Shown here piece by piece: positions 1 to 10,421 of a stretch of DNA of 64,000 nucleotides. The stretch covers positions 4,903,694 through 4,967,693 of the forward strand of contig CM033120.1 of assembly GCA_019321725.1 (NCBI GenBank), read 5' to 3'. How positions within the stretch are numbered: position 1 is the stretch's first letter; the number at the start of each line of letters is the position of its first letter. Below the pieces are notes generated by a model. That model was not told the DNA's origin and searched no databases. It saw nothing but the letters and a program-made list of their open reading frames with translations. Source of the stretch: Paulownia fortunei (taxonomy: Eukaryota; Streptophyta; Magnoliopsida; Lamiales; Paulowniaceae). Position numbers and translations under genes: made by a program.

Positions 1-2126
1 AATTACAAACAATAATGCAATTAATATAAACAAAAACAGAAAGAACAAATTCATATAACTGAGGTTGTATCAGTCTCCCCAGGTTTGAAAGAACTTGTAC
101 TCGAATTTAAACATCCATCTTCCACTAATCTGTGATATGGAACAAAATACTAGATATTGAAAGCGTCTCAAAATCATCATTTTTTCTCCCAAAAATCTCA
201 ATGTGTTACAATCTGACACCTTTGAAGAGGATCACCAATTAAGATATCATCACATGCTCCCTCTTGGGCTTCTTTAAAGATGAGGTCGAAAGATACATTG
301 TAGACACTGAATACTTTTTGCCACTTATATATGACGTGTAATATATTTTATTCATCAATTTTATATACTTACTTATATTTTGGAATTTACTAAACTGAAT
401 TCCAAGATAAAATAAAATGTTTAATTAGTGTGGGGAAATCAAATATTTCTATTTATGAAATTGAGGTGTTTAAGACAATTAAATTGTCTAAAGCCCAAAA
501 TATTCCAAAACCAACTAAATTATGCTACTTTAGCAGTAAGCTATGGCAAGAACTCTCACCCTACAACTATAAATAGGGTGATTTCCAAGGAATCAACACA
601 ACTTAAAAAGAAGACTTCCAAACCTCAAAGAGCCCTTCCCTAAGGGTTTCAAATTCCACAGTTGCAAGTGCCAAAGAGTATTCTCCACAACCAAAGTCTT
701 TCTAATCCCACATATCTTCAAGATGGTGTCTCCAAGCCTATGAAAACCAACTGCAAAAGTATTCCAAATCCAAGTTCAATCACTCCATGTTGTATTCCAA
801 GTCTCTGAAATACTAAAGTCAATATTGCCTAAGAAGGAGAGTTGATCTAGAAACTAATTTGCCCATGATCACTCAATTTCCCAGATTACCATCCATCAAG
901 ACATCAAGTTGTTGACAACTTGGAATGGCACAAATTGAACACGCATGGGGCTGTCAAATTCAGTTTATGCTGAATTATTTGCAGTGGCAAAGGGGCTTCA
1001 ACTTTGTTTGGAAAATGGATACGCATAAGTTGTGATTGAAGTGGACGCACTGATAACTCATCTGATTGTGTTTGGCTGATTGGTTAAATGGTCTCTATAG
1101 TACGTAATTCTCAAAATTATGAAGGGATGTAAAACAAAAATCTAACACGTTTTTAGAGAAGGTAATCAAGCTGTTGATTGTTCAGCTAATTTGCTTGTGA
1201 TACTGGAAGTTCGAGAGTTTTGGCAGAGACCACTTCACACGCTTTTAAGCCCCCAAACCAAAGAACGTCAAATGAGAAGAATTAAATATCCAAATTAGAG
1301 ATTGTACTCCAATTTCAACAAATCTCTTTTCACGTCTCCTTATTTTACATACATGAAACTGGTGTTTGCATACTTTGGCACACTCAATGAGACGATATCT
1401 ACATTTCATCTTTTCTCCTCATATATCAACTCTCATGTCAAATAAAAATAAAGGAGAAGCACTCCATCTTCACGAATTTCAAATTTTGACAATCAAGCCA
1501 TAAATCAAAAATTTGAAGCCTTATTGTCTTATACCCAAATTCCCATTAAATGTTGGGGGTCAAGTATGAAATTGAAGCCACTGAGAAACAATCCTCACCA
1601 AATGAAGATGAAGAAGAGGTCATACTAATTTCAACTTTCACGTGCTCCAAGACATGAGTATAACTGTCTAAATCTTCATACCGAATCCTTTTAAAGCACT
1701 CCTTGATAAGAGCCTATTCACATGAGAATAAAAGGTCTGGAAATTCAAGTTTAAACATGTTATCTGTTGCTCGCTGGTCAGTTATGCAGGCGCCAATTTC
1801 CATCCTACTTGGCAAATACAATGTCAGAACTCCACAGGCTCGTACTATAACTAAAGGCTTATACTTTCCCAAATGTAGCCTCTTTCTCAAAGTTAACCAT
1901 TTGTATGTTCAACTCTTCTTGCTATAACGAGCTCTGTCAAGCAAACTCTCAATAACAATCTCCATGGAAAGTCATGTCATAATATTACTAAATGCAACAA
2001 AAAAGGCTGCACTTATAGGAATATAGCTCGTTTACTTTCTCACCAACTCAATAATATGTTATTCTGAACTCAAAAACCTTCGGCAAAATTTAACCATAGA
2101 AAGGAAATTGAGAGAATCATCATAAG
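1..2126 (+). repeat. RNase H-containing duplicated segment, copy 1
   Basis: This block is almost the same, base for base, as 31814-34045. The left edge of the homology is cut by the window start. On the right, similarity fades at about 2117-2126, where the LTR of gypsy element A begins. It carries a TATA-like ACTATAAATAGGG near 568 and a remnant of an RNase H (RVT_3-type) reading frame at 925-1250. Compared with copy 2 it has lost about 91 bp in the RNase H core and 13 bp near its end. The class of the carrier is not known: a captured gene in a retrotransposon or a segmental duplication would both fit. Confidence 0.8.
925..1250 (+). pseudogene. RNase H-like (RVT_3) pseudogene, copy 1
   Basis: The frame opens with [12 protein letters not shown], the usual start of the plant RVT_3 RNase H fold (KLNxDGA), and later shows remains of [12 protein letters not shown] and [13 protein letters not shown] in shifted frames. 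Conserved positions are damaged: the first catalytic Asp of LNxDGA is His, a 91-bp internal deletion removes the GVIRDxxG-like strand, and several frame breaks follow. This RNase H type occurs at the C-terminus of plant LINE polyproteins and in stand-alone plant RNase H-like genes. Which source applies here cannot be told. Not functional. Confidence 0.6.
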
Positions 2127-3701
2127 TGCATATTTTGACATATTTTTGTATCAAATTCTTTATACTTTTCTTGTTTTATTCTTGGTAATATTATTTTTTT
2201 ATTAATGTTTTGTGTTAGTGAATAAATGAAAGCATGTTTCCAGACTTGTGTAATTTTTGTAAGTTGAGTATAACTTCAAGATCAAATGCCCTATGAACTT
2301 GAAATTTATTTCATTTGAAAGCTAAGAAATAGAAGTACAACTTTTCTTTTGGAAGCTTAGCACAATTCAGTCTTGATTATGGCAGAAAATTATCCAAATA
2401 GTTGCACAAAATAGATCACCAAAATTCAGATCAGAGTTCAGCCCATTATTGACCTATTTTATCAATTGGATCATATCTTTTAAGCCTAAATTTATTTTGG
2501 GCTGCAATTTGGATATGTTATACAAAAGAGGTAATAAACTAGTTTACTGAAGATAATATGATGGAAAAATATGTCAAAATGATAAAACCATAGGCTGTAC
2601 TGTTAAAGGATAGCTCTAGGACATAATTCGGTAATTTAGTCATATTTCTTTTATCCGACCGCCAAATTTGATAAATGATATATCAAAATCTATCAGCACC
2701 GAAAGATGTACAAGTTTTCTTCTTTATATATTATCAAAATCTAACTGTATCTAACCAAAACATATAATTTAATTTGAAAGGTGAGGACTTGGTGTAACAA
2801 TTTACCAACTCTTGGCAACTAACATACTATTTGATTAACCCCTCCATTATTTATTTGACATCTATCTTACTCGAAGTACTATAAATAGACCATGTATTAA
2901 GCTTGTAAGAGAGGGGGGTAGAGGGTTTCTTTAGACTAAGTTTTCTAGTTTGTATATTTTCTAGTAATGTAAGTTTTCTAGTAGTAATAGAAATGCATTC
3001 TCTAGTTTATCTTATATTTTTTGTTTTTGCTACATTTATTATGTCTTTCTAAATTTTATTTTACTGGAAAAAAAATGGTGAAACTCTTGATGGAGGAAGA
3101 GAAATGGTTATAAGAGTAGAAAATATTTAAGTATGTTGTATTTTTATTTTGAGTTTTGTTCTAAACCCTGCTTGTTTTGTGATAATTCTTGATTTATGTA
3201 TCTCCAATGACACAACAAATACTTGGGTTCATTTAGCTTATTGTACGATTTTACCCCACCAACTGCTAATGCAAAATCTTGATTTGTTGTTGATGAACGT
3301 GTGCATAAATATTTGATCCCAAAAATAAGTATTAGCATTAAGAGATAATTTGCAATAGTAAGATAATATCATGATTACCTTATTGCATGAGTTATTTAAT
3401 AATATATTTTCATTGAAACTTTCATTATGTATGGATTCCAATTGTGACAATTAATAGAGGTAAAAAGAATAAATAATTATTTCTCTCTCCAAAACTTAAG
3501 AGTTGATCCCTAATCCTCAATACTTTTATTATTTTGGTTCTTCTTTAGTTACAGCATACATTAGTTGTGCATATATTTTGATTCACATAAATTCCTTTTT
3601 TTTAGAAATATAAATTTAAATTCTTTAAACAACTTTTCTATAGATCGACCTCGGACTCACGAGAAATTTATTACTTAATTCAACATGCACTTGGGTTTGC
3701 A
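2127..3701 (+). repeat. candidate 5' LTR of gypsy element A
   Basis: Starts TGCATATTTTGACATATTT, a start typical of Athila LTRs, and has a core-promoter-like ACTATAAATAGACC at about 2879. It ends near TTTGCA at 3701, shortly before the primer site. The length of about 1.57 kb fits Athila LTRs. The exact ends are uncertain because no partner LTR is available for comparison. Confidence 0.5.
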
Positions 3702-3724
3702 AACTTAAAGTTGTAGAAAGTTTT

Positions 3725-3742
3725 TGGCGCCGTTACCGAGGA
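3725..3742 (+). other. primer binding site (tRNA-Asp type) of element A
   Basis: TGGCGCCGTTACCGAGGA differs at two positions from TGGCGCCGTTGCCGGGGA, the sequence I know as the Athila primer site complementary to the 3' end of plant tRNA-Asp. It sits between the LTR candidate and the gag stub, as expected. Confidence 0.75.
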
Positions 3743-3951
3743 AGGCAAGGTAAGTATCCAGGTTTGTTAATATTTTTTCTTTGTAAACATAGTTTGTTTA
3801 TTTTCTTTATGCATATATGGTTATATGGTATCGTAGTCATAATTTTCAGCAATTAGTTTGAAATAAGTCTGAAACTTTGTTTGAATCTTCTCCACACACT
3901 TCCACTATAGCTGAGAATAAAAGTGTCTAGGATGAAAATGAGAATCAACAG

Positions 3952-4045
3952 GTACGCACCATGCGTTATTACTTGCAACCTCCTCAAAATTCTTCGACTT
4001 CTTGTTTCATTTTTCCTCTCAATGCAAATAACTTTTGATTCAAGC
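3952..4045 (+). pseudogene. gag N-terminal stub of element A
   Basis: A short frame reading RTMRYYLQPPQNSSTS is typical of the N-terminus of Athila-group gag. It is fused by deletion to protease sequence, so about 2-3 kb of gag and protease is gone. Confidence 0.55.
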
Positions 4046-7000
4046 CAAGTATGATAAATTTTACTTTTCAGTTGATTTTATTGTTTTGGACACAAAGCCT
4101 GTTGCACAAACACATACACAAATTCTTATCATTTTGGGTCGTCCTTTTCTTGCAACCTCAAATACTTTGATCAATTGTAGGAATGGTATTTTAAAGTTAT
4201 CATTTGGAAATATGACTTTAGAAATAAATGTGTTTAATATTTATAAGCAACCTGCAGAAGATGTCGAAGTACATGAAGTGGATTCAATTGAGGAACTTGT
4301 TCATGAATACATTACTACAACTAACTCTTCATATTCTTTGGAGACTTGTTTCGAAAGTGAAAGTATTTGTAAAAAGATACATACTAAATACGATCTCTGA
4401 ATTTTTGCAGGTACAAGAAAAATATTTTTGGAAGCCAAGGTTTGAATAACTTTCGTCATCAACAGTAAAATCTATTCCATCAAGTATTAAAGCTCCCGTA
4501 GTTGATTTGAAACATTTGTCAATTGATTTGAAATACTCTTTCTTAAGTGAGAATAAGATTTTTTCAGTAATAATTTTTTCCAAACTCGATGCATCTCAAG
4601 AATGTAAGTTGATCTAAACTCTAAAAATGCATAAGAATGCTTTAGGATGGACCATTGCTGATATTAAATATATTAATCATTTCATTTGCACACATAACAT
4701 CTATCTAGAGGAAAATGCTAAATCTTCTAGAGAAATACAACGAAAGCTAAATCCTAATATGAAAGTAGTGAAAAATGAAGTCATTAAACTATTAGATAAT
4801 GGAATCATTTATCTTATCTCTAATAGAAAATAGGTAAGTCCTACTCAAATTATACCTAAGAAATCTAGAGTTACTGTATTCAAAAATGAGAATGATAAAT
4901 TAATTCCAACTAGAACTGTTAATGGTTGGCGAATGTGCATTAACTATAGGAAACTCAACTCAACTACTAGAAAAGATCATTTTTCATTACCTTTTATGGA
5001 ATTAATTTTAGAAAGAGTTGCGAGATATGAATTTTATTGCTTTTTAGATGGATATTCTGGGTATAATCAAATTACAATTGCATCTGAAGATCAAGAGAAA
5101 ATAACTCTTACATGTCCTTTTGGTACTTTTGCATATCGAATGATACTTTTTGGATTATGTAATACACCAACTACATTCCAATGATGCATGCTTAGTATTT
5201 TTATTGACATGGTTGAACATTTTCTTGAAGTCTTCATGGATGATTTTCTATTTTTGATAATTCATTTGATGATTACTTGTCTAATTTAGAAAACATTTTG
5301 ATCAAGTGTGAAGAAAAGAATCTTGTGTTCAATTGGAAAAAATGTCATCTCATGGTAACAACTGGTATTGTTCTTGAACACATTATTTCATCAAAAAGTA
5401 TTGAGGTTGACAAATCTAAAATTGAGTTAATTACTAATTTGCCAACACCAAAAACTATGAAGGAGGTTAGATCATTTTTAGGACATGCTGGTTTTTATAA
5501 AAGATTTATAAAAGATTTTAGTATAATATTTAATCCTTTGTGTAATCTTCTAATAAAGACACTATTTTTGAATAGATTGAAAATTGTGAAAATACTTTTG
5601 TTAAGCTTAAAAGCATGCTTACATCTGCTCCAATCACGCAGTCTCCAGATTGAACTTTACCTTTTGAAATAATGTGTGATGCTAGTAATTATACTGTATT
5701 AGGACAAAGAAAAGATAAGAAACTATATGTTATTTACTATGCAAGTAAAACTTTAAATGGTTCTCAATTGAATTATACAACAATTGAAAGAGAATTACTT
5801 GTTGTAGTTTTTGCAATTGATAAATTTCGATCTTATCTTGTTGGCTCACCAATTGTTGTTTTCAGTGATCATGCAGTTTTGAAATATCTTTTGTCAAAAA
5901 AAGATGTCAAACCAAGACTGATTAGGTGGATTCTCTTACTCTAGGAATTTAATATTACGATTCGAGATAAAAAGAGAGTAGAGAATGTGGTTACTGATCT
6001 TTTATCGAGACTTGTTTGTGATGACTCGTTTCACACCACACCTATTAATAACACTTTCCTTGATGAACAACTATTTAATATTTTTATTTTACCTTGGTTT
6101 GCTGACATTGTTAATTTTCTTGTGATAAGAAAGATGTTATCACATTGGAACTTTCAAGATAAAAAGAAGTTTTTGGCTGAGGTTAAAAACTTTTATGGGG
6201 ATGATTTATACCTATTCAAATATTGTTCGGATCAAATCTTTCAAAGATGTGTGCCTGACAATGAGATATGTAATATTGTCAAATTTTGTCATTTAGAAGC
6301 ATGTGGTGGTCATTTTTCTATAAAGAAAACTACTGCAAAAATCTTGCAATGTGGATTTTATTGGTTACACTTTTTGCAAAAGTTGTGAAAATTATCAAAA
6401 GTTCCCTCTCTTTCAAAGAGAAATATGATGCCCCTACACCCTATCCTAGTAATTGAAATCTTTTATTGTTGGGGTATTGATTTTATGGGGCCATTTCCAT
6501 TATCATTTGGTTTTCTTTACATATTGATTACCATATATTATGTTTCAAAATGGATCAAGGCAATTCCTTGTTGAAACAATTATCACAAAATAGTGATAAA
6601 ATTTTTGAAAGAAAATATTTTAAGTCGATTTGAAATTCCTAGATCTATTATCAGTGATGGGGGAAAATATTTTTGTAACAAAGTTTTTGGAACTTTAATG
6701 AGGAAATATGGAATCATACATAAAGTTGCAACCCCTTATCACCCTCAAACAAATGGAGAAGTTGAACTTGCAAATAGGGAGATAAAATAAATTTTGGAGA
6801 AAATAGTTAACCCAAATCGTAAATATTGGTCTCTTAAACTTACCGATACACTTTAGACATACAGAACTGCTTTCAAAACATCATTAAGCATGTCTCCTTA
6901 TAGGATAGTTTATGGAAAACCTTGTCCTTTACCTGTTGAACTTGAACATAAAGCCTATTGAGCAATCAAAATGTTTAACTTCAACCTTGATGAAGCTTCA

Positions 7001-7363
7001 AAATTGCGTAAATTGCAAATCAAAAAACTTCAAAAACTGAGAAATGATGCATATAAGAATTCTAAAATTTATAAAGCAAAAATCAAAGATTTTCATGATA
7101 ATAAAATTTCAAGAAAAATATTTGAGGTTGGTCAAAAGTTTTTGCTTTATATTTCTCGATTGCATTTGTTTCCTGAAAATTTGAGATCAAGGTAGAGTGG
7201 TCCTTTTGATATAAAAAAAATATATCCTTATGGGGCGATTCACATTGAAAATCCTAGAAATGGTAACATATTCAAAATAAATGGACAAATAGTTAAACAA
7301 TTTCTAAAAAATAAATTTTCACAAGAGGAAATTCTTTTTCTTTCTAACTCTTATTATGATTAG
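4035..7363 (+). pseudogene. gypsy pol pseudogene (PR-RT-RNH-IN) of element A
   Basis: Protease C-terminal part at about 4044-4260 (FIVLD then ILGRPFLAT). Reverse transcriptase at about 4627-5260, with YCFLDGYSGYNQI and the catalytic FMDDF box near 5236; the Y-to-F first position is normal for this lineage. The connection domain at 5277-5550 has FLGHAGFYKRFIKDFS. RNase H lies at about 5660-5990. Integrase is at 6270-7195, with the zinc-binding HLEACGGHF region, GIDFMGPF, a second Asp in ISDGG and TPYHPQTNG. A C-terminal tail at 7196-7363 shows SGPFDI and INGQIVKQFL. At least six stops or frame breaks interrupt it (for example near 5184, 5672, 5944, 6388, 6790 and 7195). Confidence 0.85.
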
Positions 7364-7619
7364 TGTTGTTTATACCCATTTTCTCTTATTTTATTTGTTT
7401 TGAAAGTTTTTTTTTCCTTTTATTTTTTTTCTTTTCCTGGTTAAGTGGTGGATAACGATACTCCGTGGCTATTAAAGTCAAACTCGTCAGCTTCCCAAAC
7501 AACTAAAATCTTTATACAAATTTTCTCTATTTTTCTCATTCTCTTTTCTTGTTTTTTTCAAAATTGGTGACATTTTTCTAACTCTCAAGAAGCGATTTCC
7601 TTTTCTTCCTAAAAATGCA
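7364..7619. other. T-rich spacer after element A
   Basis: Pyrimidine-rich sequence on the plus strand, without a convincing reading frame or LTR copy. It may be the decayed 3' untranslated part of element A. Confidence 0.4.
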
Positions 7620-8116
7620 ATTTTAAAAATTTATAAAATCAGGATTGAAAGATTGAGGATGCTTATGCACAAGGGCATCCCAGAAGACATACAATGGATA
7701 ATTGAAGCAAAGGTAAGAGTAGGTGAGTTTTCACATGAGTTTTCAGATTTGCTTACTAGATATATGCCTGATTTTGGTAAAAACACATAAAAAAGCGAAG
7801 GGCGAAAAAAATAAAAGTTTGTCATAATTGTGCTAGATGGACTTGCAACAAAAAGTGTCGTTCTTTAGGAATTATCTCTAAAAATCGAGAAGATAAACTT
7901 AAATTCATTATAGATGGACTGAGTAAGGAGACTTTAGATCACATTATATTGACTCTTGAGACGCATTCATATGGATTGGTACAACGTGCAATTCTTGATT
8001 TATGGGATTATTTTCAAAATGAATATGAGTTTTATAATATTGAAAATCTAACATTAAATGACCATGTTTGCCAGTTTATAAGAAAACTAGATGGGAAGCA
8101 TATCCTCGACCCATAA
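7620..8116 (+). pseudogene. unrecognised coding-like remnant with Cys-rich motif
   Basis: Two adjacent frames look coding. The first, about 7640-7790, ends in LLTRYMPDFGKN. The second, 7781-8116, is open for 111 codons but has no ATG. It begins with a strongly basic run (KKRRAKKIK), then CHNCARWTCNKKC (C-x2-C-x4-C-x3-C), then a helical-looking, Leu- and Asp-rich stretch ending at TAA 8114-8116. The two halves are offset by one frame. A basic arm followed by a small Cys cluster suggests a nucleic-acid-binding protein; I do not recognise the family. It lies between element A and the LOG pseudogene and could belong to the 3' part of a retroelement or to another integrated sequence. Confidence 0.4.
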
Positions 8117-8375
8117 AGGGTGTTTAAGCCATTACTGGACATAAAATCAGAGGAAGATGTAAGCCACGATCACAACTACATGTACATTCACATGTGAGTA
8201 GGTAATTTTTAAATTTTGTGTCCTTATTTTCAATCTTTTTGACAAAAAAAAAAGATATGCAATAAATGCATTCCATGTTCACACCTCAATAAATATCACC
8301 ATACTCACTCTATTTTTGCACAACTTATTTTCAAAAGGAAAAAAAATAAAAGTTTCTTCATCTCGCTAATTTAAT
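8117..8375. other. spacer, nothing recognised
   Basis: AT-rich sequence with short A-runs. No gene or repeat structure recognised. Confidence 0.4.
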
Positions 8376-8880
8376 TGCATTTGTGTTTTTTGTGGATCCA
8401 ATTTTGAAAAAAATGGTGAGTTTATAGAGGCAGCCAATAACCTTGGTAGAATTTTAGCGCAGAGAAAAATTCATTTAGTGTATGGGGGAGGCAGTTTAGG
8501 GTTAATTGGGAGTATTGTTATTTATGCTTATGTAGGAGGTGTCAAAGTTTTGGGAGTTATCCCAAAATCTTTAACAGTACACAATATCATATGTATGACC
8601 ATTGGAAATGAGCTAAAAGTGTCACATATTCAAAACAGAATGCCTAACATGTTAAACAATACGAATGTATTAATCATTCTACCTTGCGATTTTGGTATAC
8701 TGGAGGGATGATTTGCAATATTTTGTAGATCATGTTGTGAAAAAAAAAAATATTTCACCGTTTGCGAGAATAATGCTCATTTCTACTCCAACACCTAACC
8801 AGCTAATTGATCAACTTCTAGCAAATGTACCAGAACTTGATCCAGCCTTGGCCAATGCGGATTGGTCCAGTTCAAAATAA
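8376..8880 (+). pseudogene. LOG cytokinin riboside 5'-monophosphate phosphoribohydrolase pseudogene
   Basis: LOG enzymes release active cytokinin bases from nucleotide precursors in the cytosol. Frame 1 (8376-8711) reads CICVFCGSNFEKNGEF, then LVYGGGSLGLIGSI and GGVKVLGVIPKSL, which match the LOG Rossmann-fold N-terminus. It has no intron where plant LOG genes have several, so a retrocopy is likely. The PRxxR-like motif is altered (IQNRMPNM) and the PGGxGTxxE motif has become PCDFGILEG. A second frame (8692-8880) carries the C-terminal region (SPFARIMLISTPTPNQLIDQ) and ends in TAA. The central 40 or so residues that normally join them are missing, and the two parts are out of frame. Not functional. 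Confidence 0.8.
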
Positions 8881-9173
8881 TTTAAAACTTCGTGGTATTT
8901 AAAATAATTTAATTATTCAAATTGTCCTTCAAATTTAAAATAATAATTCATTTAATAATATTTTGTTAGATTAATTAAACTAAATTAATATAATAAGTAT
9001 ACATATTATATACAAAAATTAATAATTGTATCTAAAAATGATTATATTAATAATAAATTATTTATAAATTATACTTTATTAAGAAATTATTTCAAAATTA
9101 TAGATTATATATAATTTAATTATATATTAATATAAATAAATATATATTAATAAATATATAAAATTTAGTTGCT

Positions 9174-9210
<37 letters not shown>

Positions 9211-9640
9211 AAATTAATCCTAATTATATCTATTTTTAATCATTGTATAATTGATTCTTACTCATTATTTTTAGTGATTACAAATTTAATTATTTAATCA
9301 TTATATATCATTATTACTAATTATTTCAAATTATTTTCCTAATTTAAAATTATTTCATCATTGTCTAGTCATTTGAGGATTAAAATCACTTTATTATTAT
9401 CTAATCATTACATAAATTATCTCATCATTATCTAATTATTGTCTTATTAAAATATTTAAAAAACCTAATCATTACCTAAAATCATTGTCTAATTAAAATA
9501 TGTTAAAAAAAATGCATAAAGTTGCCATCCAATATGGCGATTTTGCATAAAACTTTACTCAAAATATTAAATACTCCATTTTTTATGGTATAAGTATAAC
9601 AATAATTTAAAAATATTTTATTCTGTTAAAAAAGCCTATT
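8881..9640. other. extremely AT-rich spacer
   Basis: A long run of A/T with repeated ATTATCTAATTATT-like words and a (TA)n tract at about 9176-9208. No coding potential. It could be a matrix-attachment-like region, but nothing in the sequence proves it. Confidence 0.5.
9176..9208. repeat. (TA)n microsatellite
   Basis: About 16 uninterrupted TA units. Confidence 0.9.
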
Positions 9641-10251
9641 ATTGGACGTAAAAATACGTAAATATTTCCCATTTGCGTGTCGACTAATTCTAGATGATCG
9701 TTGGCAACATGTGTATAGACCTAGATATTGAGCAGAAAATAGTTAAAAATATACAAACCTTCTGCTAGTCATATAATATACAGGTTAATTGTCCCAGCCA
9801 TACAAAATCTGCAAATAGAATCCTTGACTACTGGAACACAATGATTGAATTTGAAAAGTTGAAACTAACTTTTTGTTATAGAGAACTGAATAGAGCTGTG
9901 TTTTTTCTTTTTTTTTTTGGCAAAAAATGAGATCAACTACCTAAATTGGTCCTATAGTTAAAGCTTGATTGACTTGAAACACCATAAAAAACCAAATAAA
10001 ATGATCCACTTCCCACCACTCTGCATTCTATTCAAGATTTAACTTAAAAGCAATGAAAATGTCTTATATTCACACAAGTATATATCGTGCATAAAAACAA
10101 AAAAGTAACAGACATCCACAATACAATAACACAAACAAGTGAAGGAAAAACATACAACAGGGTTTATATTCTTTTTTAGGAAACTAATCAATAACTCACA
10201 CATGAAACTTATTAGCCACCTAAAATACGTTTCAACACAATTAGCTTAGGT
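9641..10251. other. 3' flank of the HEXO gene
   Basis: Sequence downstream (minus strand) of the hexosaminidase stop codon. The 3' UTR must lie here, but no single poly(A) signal can be chosen by eye. No other gene is seen. Confidence 0.4.
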
Positions 10252-10421
10252 TCACTGGCTGTAGCATGATCCTGGACCACTTGGAGGACTTCGAGCATAA
10301 ATGTTTTTAACTGGGGCCGCTTGAATGCCACGCCTTGTCAAGAGACAACGAAAATACTCCAATCTTGGCAAAACACTTGTATTTCGTGAAGATGCAGACT
10401 CCTTGTTGCTCCATAAGCGCT
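10252..10421 (-). CDS. HEXO1: HEXO exon 15 (C-terminus, stop)
   Basis: [14 protein letters not shown] to [14 protein letters not shown], stop TGA at 10252-10254. Acceptor CTCCTGTAG. It lies 18.2 kb from exon 14, but phase and protein sequence join exactly (AAGAT|ERLWS). Confidence 0.9.

Larger units (their letters stand above)
2127..7363 (+). mobile_element. Ty3/gypsy Athila-type element A, decayed, no 3' LTR seen
   Basis: Order: 5' LTR candidate, tRNA-Asp primer site, a stub of gag, then protease, RT, RNase H and integrase remnants on the plus strand. Most of gag and the protease N-terminus are missing; the gag stub runs into protease at about 4040. No second copy of the 2127-3701 LTR is found downstream, so the element is 3'-truncated or its 3' LTR lies outside the window. 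It sits directly against the end of the RNase H segment copy 1, which suggests insertion into that segment. Confidence 0.75.

Noticed and set aside
4329..4583. 84-codon minus-strand frame
   Set aside because: Shadow of the gypsy protease-RT remnant on the other strand.
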